This document shows positions 1-11,833 of a DNA stretch of 64,000 bases, piece by piece. The stretch is from Trochalopteron elliotii. Taxonomy: Eukaryota; Chordata; Aves; Passeriformes; Leiothrichidae. The notes under the pieces are model-generated. The model searched no databases, had not been told where the DNA came from, and saw only the letters and a program-made list of their open reading frames with translations. Location of the stretch: assembly GCA_024734555.1 (NCBI GenBank), contig JANPWX010000028.1, forward strand, positions 382,722-446,721, written 5' to 3'. Made by a program: the position numbers and the translations under genes. Position 1 is the stretch's first letter. Each line of letters begins with the position of its first letter.

Positions 1-26
1 GCAACCGCAGGGAGCAGCTGAGGGCT

Positions 27-94
27 CTGTGTGTGTGTGCGCGTGTGAGTGTGAGTGTCCGTGTGTGTGTGTCTGTGTCTGTGTGTGTGTGTGT
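27..94. repeat. Imperfect TG-rich microsatellite
   Basis: Alternating TG dinucleotides interrupted by GCGC, GAG, CC and TCTG. The short open frame running through it is low complexity and is not a gene. The tract ends just before the gag-like remnant. Confidence 0.9.
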
Positions 95-110
95 TTGGAA
101 AACCATTAAT

Positions 111-611
111 ATGTCTGGCTGTTGGCGGGAAAATGACTTGTTAAAATGCTCAGAGGAGGCCTGGCCCACCTATAGTGAGACTGGAGCAGTGTATAATCAC
201 AGAGAGTGTAGCTGATGAGAAAAATATGCTGAGTTTACTGAGCGTAATAGATGCTAAAAGGTACAACCTGCTGTGTAGTTTAACAGCTCCTATTAAACCC
301 CCAGACAAAGCTTTTGGTGGGACTGTGGAAATTCTACAAAATCGCCTGTCCCAAAAGTCACTGGTGAGCACAAAGCATTTCTCTTTTTATAAAGTGAATC
401 ATAAAAATAAAAAATAGAAAAAACAATTTCTGAATATGTGACTGGATTAATGAAATTAACAGAGTACTACTAGTTTAAAGGAGTTTAATGATGCTCTAAG
501 GAAAATGCAAACTGAAGGCATTAAAAAAACCAGCGACTGAATGAAGCTGACTTGATCCCTTCTGTGCTACAAATTGTTCCAGCAATGAAGACAACTGCTA
601 GAATGCCAGGG
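111..611 (+). pseudogene. Ty3/Gypsy-type retrotransposon gag remnant
   Basis: The translation follows the N-terminal and capsid part of Ty3/Gypsy (Metaviridae-like) Gag, in order but across changing frames. A W-x-T-Y-S-E segment lies near 156-176. The next frame (about 175-417) carries an LLSVI-type helix, then a Y-x-LL-x-SL-x-AP-x-KP block, an 'ILQNRLS' block and an F-x-F-x-K-V-N block. The frame then shifts to an 'ISEYVTGLMKL' helix (423-470), shifts again to 'FNDALRKM' (484-507), and again to a 'DLIPSVLQIVPAMKT' segment (549-593), like the Gag stretch before the nucleocapsid. Stops occur at 415-417, 471-473 and 538-540, and there are at least four frame changes, so the copy is dead. The family call rests on remembered Gag motif patterns, not on a search. 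It could be a fragment of a mobile element or a decayed copy of a domesticated gag gene. No protease, reverse transcriptase or LTR was recognised nearby. Confidence 0.72.
472..514. repeat. 43-bp direct repeat, copy 1
   Basis: A 43-base segment inside the gag remnant, including the part encoding FNDALRKM, recurs exactly at 748-790. The flanks of the two copies do not match, so this is a short local duplication and not two long divergent repeats. Confidence 0.93.
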
Positions 612-747
612 TACTCTGACAGCATCTGGTAATCTTTACAGCAGATAAACTGCTGGTGAGGCAGACAGCACAGGTAGCTCTTGGGCTATTCTTTTCCCTT
701 CTTCTTGTGGTAAATAATCTTCAAAGCATGTTCAAGCACAAGCAAAG

Positions 748-790
748 AGTTTAAAGGAGTTTAATGATGCTCTAAGGAAAATGCAAACTG
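748..790. repeat. 43-bp direct repeat, copy 2
   Basis: An exact copy of 472-514, offset by 276 bases. It is followed at once by a poly(T) stretch ending in CAG, which resembles a polypyrimidine-AG acceptor, but no exon structure supports splicing here. Confidence 0.93.
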
Positions 791-836
791 TGCTTTTTTT
801 TTTTTGTGCTTTCAGTGCTTTCACTGAAAAAAAAAT

Positions 837-1110
837 GACAACCCCCCCCACCTTCTCAGAATGGCAAGAGCAAAGGATCCCAAATCACCTTCTGGAGACT
901 TTGGAGAACAATGTAGCAGCTCTACACTCAATTAAGAGGTGTTTGGACTTTGCAATTAAAGGAGCAAGCCTTAATATAGAGCTCATTTCACAGTCTGCTG
1001 CTTGTAACTGCAATAAAAGCATCAGGGATTGCCCAAAAGCATATCTGGATGTGACTTTAGCAGTGCTAAACCACACACAAAGGAAATCCTTGCTGCAGTG
1101 ACCTTGTTGC
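837..1110 (+). pseudogene. Possible continuation of the gag remnant (nucleocapsid-like)
   Basis: One frame (about 996-1110, with stops) contains a C-C, K-H, then 'GCDFSSAK-H' and 'AAV' pattern reminiscent of the two zinc knuckles of Gypsy Gag with several cysteines lost. A different frame stays open for 106 codons (781-1101) but matches no family I recognise. The stretch ends with an AATAAA-type signal near 1125 and an A-rich tract. It could be the decayed nucleocapsid end of the same gag copy, or unrelated sequence. The call is weak and rests mainly on colinearity with the clearer upstream remnant. Confidence 0.3.
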
Positions 1111-1134
1111 TACAGAGAATGTAAAATAAAATTT

Positions 1135-1178
1135 AAAAAAAAGAAAAAAGGAAAAAAAAAGAAAAAAGGAAAAAAAAG
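1135..1178. repeat. A-rich homopurine tract
   Basis: 44 uninterrupted purines, mainly runs of A split by G or GG. It lies directly after the gag-like segment and an AATAAA motif, so it might be a degenerate poly(A) tail of a retroposed copy. It could equally be a simple repeat. Confidence 0.85.
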
Positions 1179-4100
1179 CTGATTATGCTAAATACCTGAG
1201 AAATCAGCTGGCAATATCCAGCTCTGCAGCTAGGTGTATGGTTTGGTACTATTCTCATAGAGGTAGAGCCACCCCACGAGAGTGTGCTGCTCCAAGGTTC
1301 CACTGGCTGGAACATCCCCCTTCCCCCAGGATAAGGCTGCACCTCCCTCAGATTGCCCACATCTGCTGCCACCAGCAAGGCAAGAGGTCACTGCTGTGGA
1401 TGAAGGATGGCAGAGAGGTGGCATTTTTAATGCGCAGAAGGACCTCAATGAGAAGTTGCTGACCACTGCAACAGAAATTAAGCAGTTTAATGGTGTGGAA
1501 GTTAACGGTTGTGCATTGTGGTGGTGAAAGAATCCATGGTAGGTGTATGCAAGTGTAATAAATCCAGGATGAACAGAAAATCTTGACCATCAGACAGTTG
1601 TGGGATGACTGAGTGGCTTGCCCCTGTGAGAAGACCAAACACATCCAGACAGTTTATACTACAGCAGCATTTTGAATGTGAAGTGTTGGTGCTGCAAGAC
1701 AAGGAAGACTCTTGGCAGACCTAGCAGACCCACCAAGACTATTGGTCTGGACTGCTGATGGCTGATTTTAACAGAGCTCTAAGACTCTAGAGAACTGGTA
1801 TAGCTTTTCTCCAGTGACTGTTCTGAAACCAAGTGCCTCAGGTGCTCTCAAAAATTTTAAATGCCTTGGGCTTGGATCATTCCAGTTTCTCTGACGTCCC
1901 ATTGATGATGAATTAACTCTCATTACCCAAAAGAATAGACCTGAAAGAACATCCTGAAAGAACAACATTTTGTGAACAGTTACTGAGGCAGTGAGTCTCA
2001 TGATGGAAAAGCTGCCAGCCACAGTCTTCTATTTGTGCCTGTGGTTTTCACTGGGTTTGTGCATAGCCATTGCTTGAATATGCAAAGAGAGGGACTTCGC
2101 ATCCCTCAAGTGCCTCATAGCACCTCAAAATGCATTTTGGGTACTAAGCAGCAGAAAAATAACTTAATTTATACCCTTCCTTATACCATCTTCCCAAAAA
2201 ACAAGGGTCCTATCCAGTCTATTTCGTCTCTCTTATTTCCTGCCCTTTCCACAGACAGAAGGCTAGTGACACCTGCCCCATTATTTATGCTGTACTAACT
2301 ATTAAGTTTAATCAGTCAGATCCTAGGAAGCTTTGTGATCTTAAAGGAACATTACAAAAAGTCCTTCCTTCAAAAGCCTACTGCTCACATGAAGTGCTGA
2401 TCCTTGGACTAAATTGTAGCTTGCATGAATTTGTGAAACAAGATTTCACAGCCCTGATATACATTGTTATTTCTACAGAGACATCAGTTGATCCAGTTCA
2501 GATAATGTCCAAGAATTATGCCAGGCTGAACTTAAGCTCTCATATTTTCTTCTTGGTGCCTGGAAGCCCTGACTCACTAAGAAATCACGTCCTTCAGTCC
2601 TTTATATATTTTAATTTTGTTTTTATCCCCACGTGCAGAAAACATTCAACAGTACATCGCATTCTAGCCTCTTCTCTATTTGTACATTGGAGTGATCTTT
2701 CCTTTGTCTAAAGGTCAGATTACATTAGCAGTTCACATTCCTGGTTAAACATGCAGGCAGATGTTTTCTTCAGGGGGCAGATCATGTAGGAGGAGGCATC
2801 GTTTTCTCCTCCGGTCTTCAGTCAAACTGAACTTGTCATCTTCAGCTGTGTAAACGTGCATCTTAACTGAATGGCATATGCTTCATTTTGGATTAACATT
2901 TCAATGAACTTAAAACCATTTGAGGGTCTGTTATCTCTTTTCTTAAATCCTGGGACGCTGAAATTAATGGCAGGTCTGCTGTTAACTTCAGGAAATGGTA
3001 CTGGAACTTCTGCCTCCCCCTCAGCTAAAACATGGTTCAGTCATGAAAAATGGAAATACATTTCACTCTATTTAGCAAGGACACATTCTGAAATGCAATT
3101 TGGCGCTGAGGAAATAAGTCTGGTTCATGAAATAGCTATTTATGTAGAAAAGAAATTACTTTTGCAAAGCCTCCAGCTTCTCTTTAATTAGACTAAAAAC
3201 CCAAGACTGTGACAGGTTTTCTGCCGAACTGAAGTCCCTGTGGACCCAGACTTCAGCTGCACATGAATGTTTCACCTCTACTAATTTTCTATTATTTTCT
3301 GTGAAACTTGCTTCCCCCAGCTTCAATTTTCATGGTCTAGAATAACATGCCATGCTTTGGACAAGGAACTTTATGTGAGTGTTTCACAGCTGGGAGACCA
3401 TAACATAAATGCAGTTTTCTGAAACATTTGCTTGTAATGCATAGCAAAAAGAAATTTGAAATTATGAAAAAAAGATGGTAAATAAAGCCCAAAAAATACT
3501 CCCACAATATCACAGGTTCTTAAAGCTGATTTTTTTGAAGGGCTGGGGATGCTTTAGTAGTAACTTCCTGGTGTTTAGTCTGAGTCAGGAGGTAAAGAAT
3601 CTCTCTGGGCCTGCCCCATCACCTCTTCTCTGGGTGTTGGAAGTATTCACCCTTAAATTAAATTAGCAGCAGGGGCTCCTGATGGCTTCTTTTAGTCCAT
3701 TCATATGTGACACAGTTGCCATATATCACTGCCTTGGCAGACTGAGAGGAAGGCTGGAGTTTGGGCCCATACTTAAGAGTCAAATGGCTCTGTGTGTGGA
3801 ATGGGGTTTAGCGTGACATTGCAGGACTACCTGTACTACCTTTGCTAAGAATATTGACACATCCCAACAGAAGATCCCATTTTGCTAACAACTCTCCAAA
3901 ACTATGATCTGAATATTCTAAATTGTCATCTGTGATTAAGTCAATCTTCTAATAAATAGCTGAACATATAGGCAGCAGGCAGAAGAAAATGTATCCATAT
4001 CTATATTTGCAGATGAGATTGGACTAGGAAAAAGAAATCAGCTCTGCTTCTGTTGAAGAAAGTGGTGATTTTTCTTTTAAAAAAAGAAAGCTTGAGTACC

Positions 4101-6652
4101 GTCACATTGGGTGACCCTCTCATGTGGCCTTTCTACCAGTTAGGTCTGCTCTGGTGAAAGCTTGCCCAGACTAGCTAAGCTTTTGGAAAAAGGCTGTTGC
4201 TGCAGGCAGGAAGCTCTTACTGGATCAGCTGGAAGGGTGCAGGGCTGCTGAGCATGCTCACGTTGCTCTCAGCCCACAAAGGTGTCACCACTCAGGCAAT
4301 GAACGTGTCCCAGCTCTGCCCTGCTCCCCTGGCTCCTCCAGTGCTTCTGCGGCCATCTGCCAGGGAATCCCTCTGGAAAAGGAGGAGGAAGTCCTCTGAT
4401 CTGATCCTACTGCAGCCAGGAGGAAAGGAAAGAGACACATTATGGCAGCAAGGTGTTCCCTGTAGGATCACTGGCAAGTGGAAACGAAATGTGGGACTAT
4501 TTAAGCAAGAGGCGTGGTCTGAGAGATGGAAACAAGGAAGAATAGGTCAGAAAAGGATTTAGGAGGAAGAATTGGAGGTGCAGAGGAGGATTTAGGAGGG
4601 AGAATTGGAGGTGAGCTGAAAAGGAAGTCATGGCTGGAAGGTGAAATCTGAGAAACAGATCCTGGGATATTTAGGTACACAAGGACAAACTTCTCTTTCT
4701 CAGCTGCAGCTCTTTTCCCAGTCTCAGAGTCAATCACTCAAAAATTAAGGATTTGGCCAAAAAGTTATCTTGCAAGCGAAAATATTGCAACCCTGTGGGA
4801 AAAATACTATGTGATCATGTAATTAAAATCTGCATCCTCATGTATATATAAAGTAGGCCAAATTTAAATTGTCAGACAGTAAATATTATTTTTAAATTAA
4901 ATTGTAGAAGCATTTTATGACCTGATGACTTTTTTTTGTTTTATTTAGGGGGAATAACATTGTCGAAATATGTAGAGCAGCCAAAACAATGAGATAGAGA
5001 ACACTAATACTGGAAAATACTCAAGCAGTGGATCGAAGTGACAAGAGAGTATCTCAAGAGACCCACAGGCTACCAGAATTTATTTCTCCTTCATTTGCAA
5101 GTTCTTATTTTTGTTGTGTTTTTCCTTTTTATTTTTTTTTCCTGGAAGCTGATCAAATATCTGTGGGGATAAATTTTAAGTCACAACAGTGCATTTCAGT
5201 GACTAAATATTGATGATGTCTCTTTTAATGACTCAGTTTTCTGTTATTTCAAGAGGAAGTATGTGTCCATTCATGATAAGGGAAGAAGTCTGAATTTTGC
5301 AGAAATTTCTCAAGTCTGTGGAGTGCTATTACATCCAGCTCCAGACTAAACAAACACACTCAGCAACATATGGAATTAAGGACTAAGGATAAAGTCCACT
5401 AATATCAAAGAAACCCTTTCTTCAAATGCTTTGGATCAGACCTCACATTCCTATTGGAAAAACTTTCACATCCCATTGTATTAGAAACATCTTAAGAGAG
5501 GATATTGCTTCATGAACATTCATGCTTTAAATTTGCTGTAAATGCTGTATATCAGAGATAACTTTTGTTATCTTCCAGCATTATTTCTTTGTCTGAAAAA
5601 ATGGTAAATAGAAAATGTTTCCCAATTCCTAGAACAAGTGGTCAGAACGTCTGTGATGGCAGACTCTGGAAGCAGCAGCTCAGTCTTGGCCTTGCTCTTC
5701 CCATGGAAATAAAATGGAGTTTTATGGCTTTTACTTCAAAGAAAGACAATTACAGTGATCCTGAGGATCTGTAAGAATTTCACCCTCTGCCCAGCACTCC
5801 TTCTGAGAGGGCTCAGCTCACACTGCCAAGACAGTGCCTTCCCACTTCCTTATAAATGCTCCTCTTTTTACCACTGAATACTATATTTATTAAGGTCCAT
5901 GGGGTTTCATATTATGGGCCAAATTCTGTTTTGTCCTTTTCTGGGAAGAATCTCAGCACTCTGAGAAGCACCTGATCCATGGGTGATCTCCTCCAAGGAA
6001 GCAGTCCTGATCTCCAGCAGGATGGAGCACCAGACCACAGCACTCCTCAGGAACCAGCTCCTGAGTACCTCAGCAGCTCATTTTTGTCTGACAGGGGTGT
6101 CAGCATTTGGCCAAGAATATCTTGGTCCCAAAGCTGCACACTGTCAGATACAGCAATCTTGTGGTTTTTATCTACAGTGCCATTATTTTCCCTTTCTTTG
6201 TGTTTGCACAGTGAATTAAGTTATTTTGGAGCAGAGCCAGCATCCTTCTCAGACTATATCTGAATATATTCCCATAGACTGTCATTGTATTTTGAGGGAA
6301 AACTAGATCAAATCTGCAGCTTTCTACTCCTTTTAGGATTAGTTTAAAGGAGAGGCTATCTTATCGCTCTCTTGGATAAATTAAGTTCAGAATGTCACTG
6401 GGAGTTTGACTTTTCTGACTGAAGAGAAGAAAATCTGGGAGATTTTTTAAAAATTAATGTATTTTCTTTTAATTTGTGGGTTTGGCCTCTATCATAAGTT
6501 CCAAAAGCATGTACTCTTCTCCAAAATATGGCCTTTTCCTTGATTTTAATTCATTTTCTGGAGGATTAGAGGAATTGGACTTCTGTGTTGCCCTATTTGA
6601 TAGTGCCTTTGGTGTTGAAGCAATCAGTGAGCCTCTATGGGTGTGGGCACAG
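1179..6652. other. Unique non-coding sequence
   Basis: No recognisable gene, RNA gene or transposon. Open frames up to 121 codons (the longest at 4197-4562) have no family resemblance and no consistent splice context. A protease or polymerase continuation of the gag remnant was sought downstream of 1.2 kb and not convincingly found. One short tandem duplication at 4.56 kb is listed separately. Confidence 0.6.
4555..4613. repeat. 33-bp imperfect tandem duplication (about 1.8 copies)
   Basis: Two G/A-rich units beginning GGATTTAGGAGG repeat with a 33-base period and few differences. Confidence 0.85.
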
Positions 6653-6866
6653 GAATCACAGAATCACAGAACTAGTTAGGTTGGGTGTCATCTGGTCCAA
6701 CTTCCTTGCTCAAGCAGGGTCATCCTAGAGCACGTTTCCCAGGATTGCATCCAGATCATTCTTGAATATTTCCAGAGAGGGAACCTCCACAACCTCTCTG
6801 TTTCCAGTGTGTGGTCACTCACGGAGTAAAAAAGTTCTTCCTCATGTTGAGGTGAAACTTCCTGTG
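6653..6866 (-). mobile_element. CR1 LINE, 3' end fragment
   Basis: On the minus strand this ends in the octamer-type tail of CR1, seen on the plus strand as GAATCACA repeated twice. It is preceded by the familiar CR1 3' region: 'GGTTGGGTGTCATCTGGTCC', a segment on recovery and precaution-type blocks, and 'AAGTTCTTCCTCATGTTGAG'. CR1 is the dominant avian non-LTR retrotransposon. Its 3' end has a short repeat instead of poly(A), and most copies are 5'-truncated, as here. Similarity fades after about 6866. Open frames across it are antisense artefacts. Confidence 0.88.
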
Positions 6867-9800
6867 CAGGGAAGGGGTCCCCCCTCCAGCCCCCTACGCC
6901 AGTGGCTGCTGGGCTGGCTGTGGAACCCCAGGCTCTGCCCCTGCATGTGGGCTGCCACAGGAACAACCTCTTCAAGCCTGAAGATCAGGTCCTTCCTTAA
7001 CCCTCAAGGGACTTCAGCAGCATTTATGGCTGTTTCTTGTAAACATACGTTGCAAAGATTATATGTAATTTTTGTATTACAGTTGATAGCTTTAGTGAGT
7101 AATTATTCTTAGGAGAAGCTGCTCTTTGAAGTCAGGGCTTCAGACCGCAAACAGAGGATGTGTGCCCAGCCACTCGCAGGAAAATAAACACAGAGGCCTG
7201 TTCTGCTGTGCCACCTTTAACAAACATGCAGCACTATTCAGGGCTTTTAAAAGAAAACAACAGAGTTCCTCCTGCCACCCAGTAAAAAATGTACGTTTGC
7301 AATTGCGTCTTGTTTTGCATATGATTGGTAGCATACTTTTAAACTGCTGTAAGTAATAAAAATATATATGTGCAAGTTGGCTATAAGAAATGCCAAAGTT
7401 TCACCTAATAAAATCTTGGTATGCCTCAATTTTCAAAGTAGATTTGATTTATTTGAGCCACCAGCCATCTGATGACAGCCTTGTGTTTTTTATATGAGTC
7501 ATGTCCCAAGGGGTCTAGAATATGCCAATAGTGTACCTTGGATCGGATCCAGTGTCCGCAAACAGGTTTTCATTAGACTTTGATGCCAGTTGCATTGGGG
7601 AGCAGAGAGGCTGCTGAAAACCAGCTTTACTTTGGGATCGTTTCTTTCTTTTAGAAAAAACAACAAAGATCTTTTTTAGAGAAGCTTTACGCCTCCACAT
7701 TGTAGGTGTATGGCAATATTTTAGGGAACAGTAATCTGTTATTGCAGGTGGTCATGCTTCAAGCACTTCCGTATTTTGAGAATAGATCAGACAAAGTGCA
7801 ACAACTTTTATTGAAAAATTGCCGAATTTGCAAATTGGAAACATATTTTTCTGTGGCTAAGATTAAGTTAGCATGTATTACAGTCACTGGGACTTCTCTG
7901 AAGCACTAAAGGGAATAAAATTACATAGATTATTCCACATATCCTGGGTTGGGATCATGGGCATACAAGAGGGCATCTCAATCACCCAGTTCTAGACCTG
8001 GATGTTTAATATCTGCGGTAATATCATAGTGCCTTTGGACTGACGGTCTTTGACAGGCAGTGTGTACCTCCCTTCCCTTGTCCCCCCAGCATGGGCATTG
8101 CTGTCTCCCAGGTGTTGTGGGAAGGCAATAGGAACTGGATTTAGGTTCTGGAAGACCCATTGCTGTGTATTGCTTTACTGTGGTGTCTGTAATAGACTCA
8201 GAGGTGTCACATTCAGCCTAAAAATGGACCCTGGCCTGCCCTCCCCTTCCTGTGAGGTAACCACATTTTGAAATTTTGGATTAGACAGGAGAGCAAACGG
8301 GAGTGGAGTAAATCCTGAGAGACTCTTGGAGATGCTAGTGGGTGCATACAGCAGTCCAGTAAAATAATGCCTTTAAGGCAGTCAGATATGCCTTCACTGC
8401 TGATAATTCTGTATGAATTCATGGAGACTTTGGCCTATATCTCTCACTGATAGCAGGAAAAATAATGATCAAAAAAGAGAAATTTTAATTGAGAATCTTT
8501 TTCTTTCATAATCCCAGAATACTTCTGACCTTTCTTTTCTGAAGTTGTCATGAGATAAAAAACTTTGTGCTTCTTTGGCTGCACACTGCTGTTGACAAGG
8601 AGAGGAAATGGGAGAGATTCATCCTCTGTAGAGCCATGCAGTGCCAGATGGCAGCAGGAGGGAGGGACAGATGGAGGCAGGCTTTTATTCTGTGGGCTGC
8701 ACCCCTACCAGCGAGGACAGAGTGAGCCCTGTGGCTATGTACCCCTGCCACCACCCACCATGCAAAATTCTATCCCCTCTGTTCTCACTGTGCAGGCTTC
8801 TCTCCCTGATTCTGCTATGGAAGCAGAATTACACTGATGCTGGAGATCCAGCATTCCTAGGGTGGAAAGCTGGATCCTTTTCCCATGAAGGAGGATGGCG
8901 AGGGAAACTGTCCTTTTCTTGAGTGGAGCCCTACCCTACCTTGGCACAGGCCTAAGGAGGAGGGTGAGCCCTTCTCATCTGGGGGTTTCCATGTGACTGC
9001 AAGCCTGACATAGTGCAAGGCCGAGAGGCACTCCTGGATAAGCTCTGGTTGCTTTTGAAACTTTCTCTCAGCATTTTCTGAAGGCAGCACTGCACAGGGC
9101 GAGGAAGGACATGCAGGGCTTCAGGTGCCAGGGAAAAGCCAAGCTCACCTTCCTCTGAGGCCATGAGCAAACACTTTGGGCAGGATCTGTCTACGAACCA
9201 TTCACCCCAGCACCTCTGCTATTCCTGCAGACAGACAGGCCTCCCCAACAAGCCACTCCTTCCTCCCTTCTTTCCTGTCTGAATTTGGTATCTCTGGCTT
9301 TTACCCCCGGTGACAGGCAGCCTCAAAAATCGTCTGTTTCCCCTCCTTAGGAAAGCATAGAAAACATGTGCAGCACAGTCTGAGAGTCATGCCGACGGGG
9401 GCTGATGAAGGCCATATACAGGATCAAGAACCTCACGGTTTTGTCCCAGGGACTCTCTAAAGATGCCCTGTGACTGAGTCTGGCCCACAGCTGGAGCACC
9501 TCTCTTCTCACTGACTCCAACCAGACATAAGGTGTCACATGGCTGCTCTGGGCATGCGTGCAAGCCTGACAAGTCTCTGGAATTTCTGTTTTATGGTGTA
9601 GAGTGCTTATGGTACAGGGAAGACTGGAACACTAAGCAACACATTCTGAATACTTTTGGTGATGTGTATTATCTTCCAGTGAAATGAACAACTCTTATAA
9701 TGCGGGTTACTGCCAAATACTCATTTTGTAATTTAGAGGTAGCATAAATACATGGTATTGATTATCTTCTTTCTACTACTCCTTGGTTTCTAATCACATC

Positions 9801-11297
9801 AGTCCTTTCAGGAAAACAATGTGCCCTCCCTCACACTGGATGCAACCAAGCACCTGCCTGGTACCAGGAGACACTGTTTGTGTTGCTGTGATTATCCTCC
9901 ACTACAAACACATTTTAAATTCCAAGCTCCTGTCTGTGTTGCTTACGTTTTTCCTCAAATTATCTAGTTTCACACACTTGATGCTTGCAAACAGAATCCA
10001 TGCAAATACCCCAGTAGTCATTAGTCATGCTTGGTTACACTTTTCAACAACTTCTCAGTGTGAACCCTGAAAGGCCCCACTCTGTTTTGCAATTTTAAAG
10101 CTTGCAACTGGTAGAGGTGAAGGACAGATCTGTGGTGTGTGTTTATTTGGCTTTTTAATTCCACTGCATTTTCATGGGAAAGAAGTATTTCTGTGAATTC
10201 ATGGACACCTACAGAGCACAATGCTTAATTCATTTTGATGTTCAAAATAAAAGAAATTGTCTTTATTTTCACATATAAGGTTTGCTTTCGGGCTGTGGTG
10301 AAAGCCTTTGAAAAGAAGCCCCAAGGACATGCAAGATTTCCTCCCGAACAGACACACTTCCAAACTTTTCTGAGTGTGGAAACTTTAGCAGCATCAGCAA
10401 GAGGAGAGAGACTAGGACGTAAGGCTCACCAGACAAGCTTAGGAAAAACAGTTTCCAAAGCTAACTGAAGAAGCTGTATTAAAAACTGAGGTGAAGACAG
10501 TGCCAACTGCACCCACCCATAATTTACACTGAGAGATTCTGGTCTCCTTATATTACGATCTATTTACTTGCAAAGAGAGGAGCAAAGGGACTGAAGCTAA
10601 ACTGATATAAATCGGTCACATAAACCCAAAAAAGGTTCAGTTTAAGTACGCCCCTGTGTGTAAATGTAAAGCACCCTCTAAGAGGACATTTTTCAGAGTG
10701 CCTGGAGCACACATTGGACCAGCTAACTCCTGGCTTGCAAAATTAATAGATGTGATGCAAGTGGACTTAAGACTGCTTGAATGAGACCAAAGCTCATCTA
10801 ATGCACAGCATCCCACGCAGTGGTTCTGAACACGACCCAGTCTCTACTGGCAGAAGCTGTGCATGTATTCCTTCCCTCAATTTATAGCCCCTCGTTGTAG
10901 CAGAGGCAGGCACCATCTGTAAAACTAAAATCATCTTCCATCAGCAGTCCCACTGTGGCCCTGGGGCTCCTGCCAGTGCCACTCCCCATGCAGAGTTCCT
11001 TCCCTGCTCAAAAGGATTCTGCCAGTTCTGGCTTTTTTTCCATTCCTCGCTCTGAGGAAGCAAAAGGGAAACTTGAGGAATTTTTTTGTCAGAAGCCATT
11101 TTCCTCTGTCCAGAGCAGACATACAATGACATTTTTTACCCAGCTATTGCCACCTGGCTGCCACCTCCTTCTAGTTCAGCTGGCCTCAGCCATCTCCTCA
11201 TCTCCCACCTGAGATGATAAGTGATGACAGCTGTGTGCCTGCAGCCAGACACTCACTGTGCCTCTCAGCTTTGCACCCTTTCATCCTTGTGGCCTGG
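6867..11297. other. Unique non-coding sequence
   Basis: No gene or recognisable repeat family found. Moderately GC-rich patches at 8.0-9.6 kb contain several overlapping short open frames on both strands, none with a domain or codon pattern suggesting an exon. Confidence 0.55.
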
Positions 11298-11833
11298 TGT
11301 AGTGGTTTGAAAACAAAACGAGTGAGAAGCTTCAAGTCAGAAATACAATTTAATAGGAAGAAGAGAAAAAAAGAATAAAATAAAATAAAATAAAATAGAT
11401 GCAATAATACAAAAGACCACTGACAGAGTCAGAATACAACCTGAGCGGGATGATGGATGCAATGATCCTGTAGAAAGGTCTGGTAGCTCTGATCCTCTGG
11501 GAATCCAGTGGGTAAGGTCCCCCCTATTGTCCCAAATCCCAGATTATATGCAGGTGAGAATGCTTGGCTCCTCCCCCTGGGCGGAGCATCTCACAATGGG
11601 ATAATGAGTCATACAGGGGGTCCTTGATGGCCCATTAAAGAGAGATAACTCCCAGAGGGAGTTACCTATGAGTCATGCAGCAGACAATTAACAGAAGACC
11701 CATTAACAAAAGACACCTTAACAGAAGAGGGACGGGGAAATCTGGAAGAACACTGCTTCAGCAATTGGTTTCAACAGTTCATGAAGATGGTGACAGAATA
11801 CTTTGTGCATGTCTTATACTGCAACCCAGGACA
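11298..11833 (-). mobile_element. Solo LTR of an endogenous retrovirus, ERVL-like (copy 1)
   Basis: A complete 536-bp LTR bounded by TG...CA and by a perfect 5-bp target-site duplication, CCTGG, at 11293-11297 and 11834-11838. Orientation is inferred as minus. On that strand it starts TGTCCTGG, has a GC-box-like CTCCGCCC near 11576-11585, a TATA-like ATATAA at 11544-11549, and an ATTAAA polyadenylation-type signal at 11349-11354, about 50 bases before its end. This order fits U3-R-U5. Two AP-1 motifs (TGAGTCA) lie at 11605-11611 and 11669-11675. A block of about three 15-bp repeats (11685-11730) sits in U3, and an AAAAT microsatellite (about 11364-11396) near the 3' end. No internal retroviral genes adjoin it, so it is a recombination product of a former provirus. 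The family name is inferred from terminal sequence and duplication length. Confidence 0.9.
11685..11730. repeat. Tandem 15-bp repeat inside the LTR, about 3 units
   Basis: Units of the form CCATTAACAGAAGAC are repeated about three times. The homologous block in the second LTR has about five units. This produces the arginine/asparagine-rich short open frames seen across both LTRs, which are not genes. Confidence 0.88.

Noticed and set aside
781..836. Splice acceptor (polypyrimidine tract then CAG) after the 43-bp repeat
   Set aside because: The tract is a plain poly(T) and no intact exon follows; the downstream frame is a decayed remnant.
2769..2788. CTCF-like motif CTTCAGGGGGCAG
   Set aside because: It lacks the CCA part of the core, so it is weaker than the two motifs reported.
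10810..10830. hAT/Charlie-like transposon end (CAGTGGTTCTGAAC)
   Set aside because: Only about 14 bases resemble the end; no matching inverted end or body was found.
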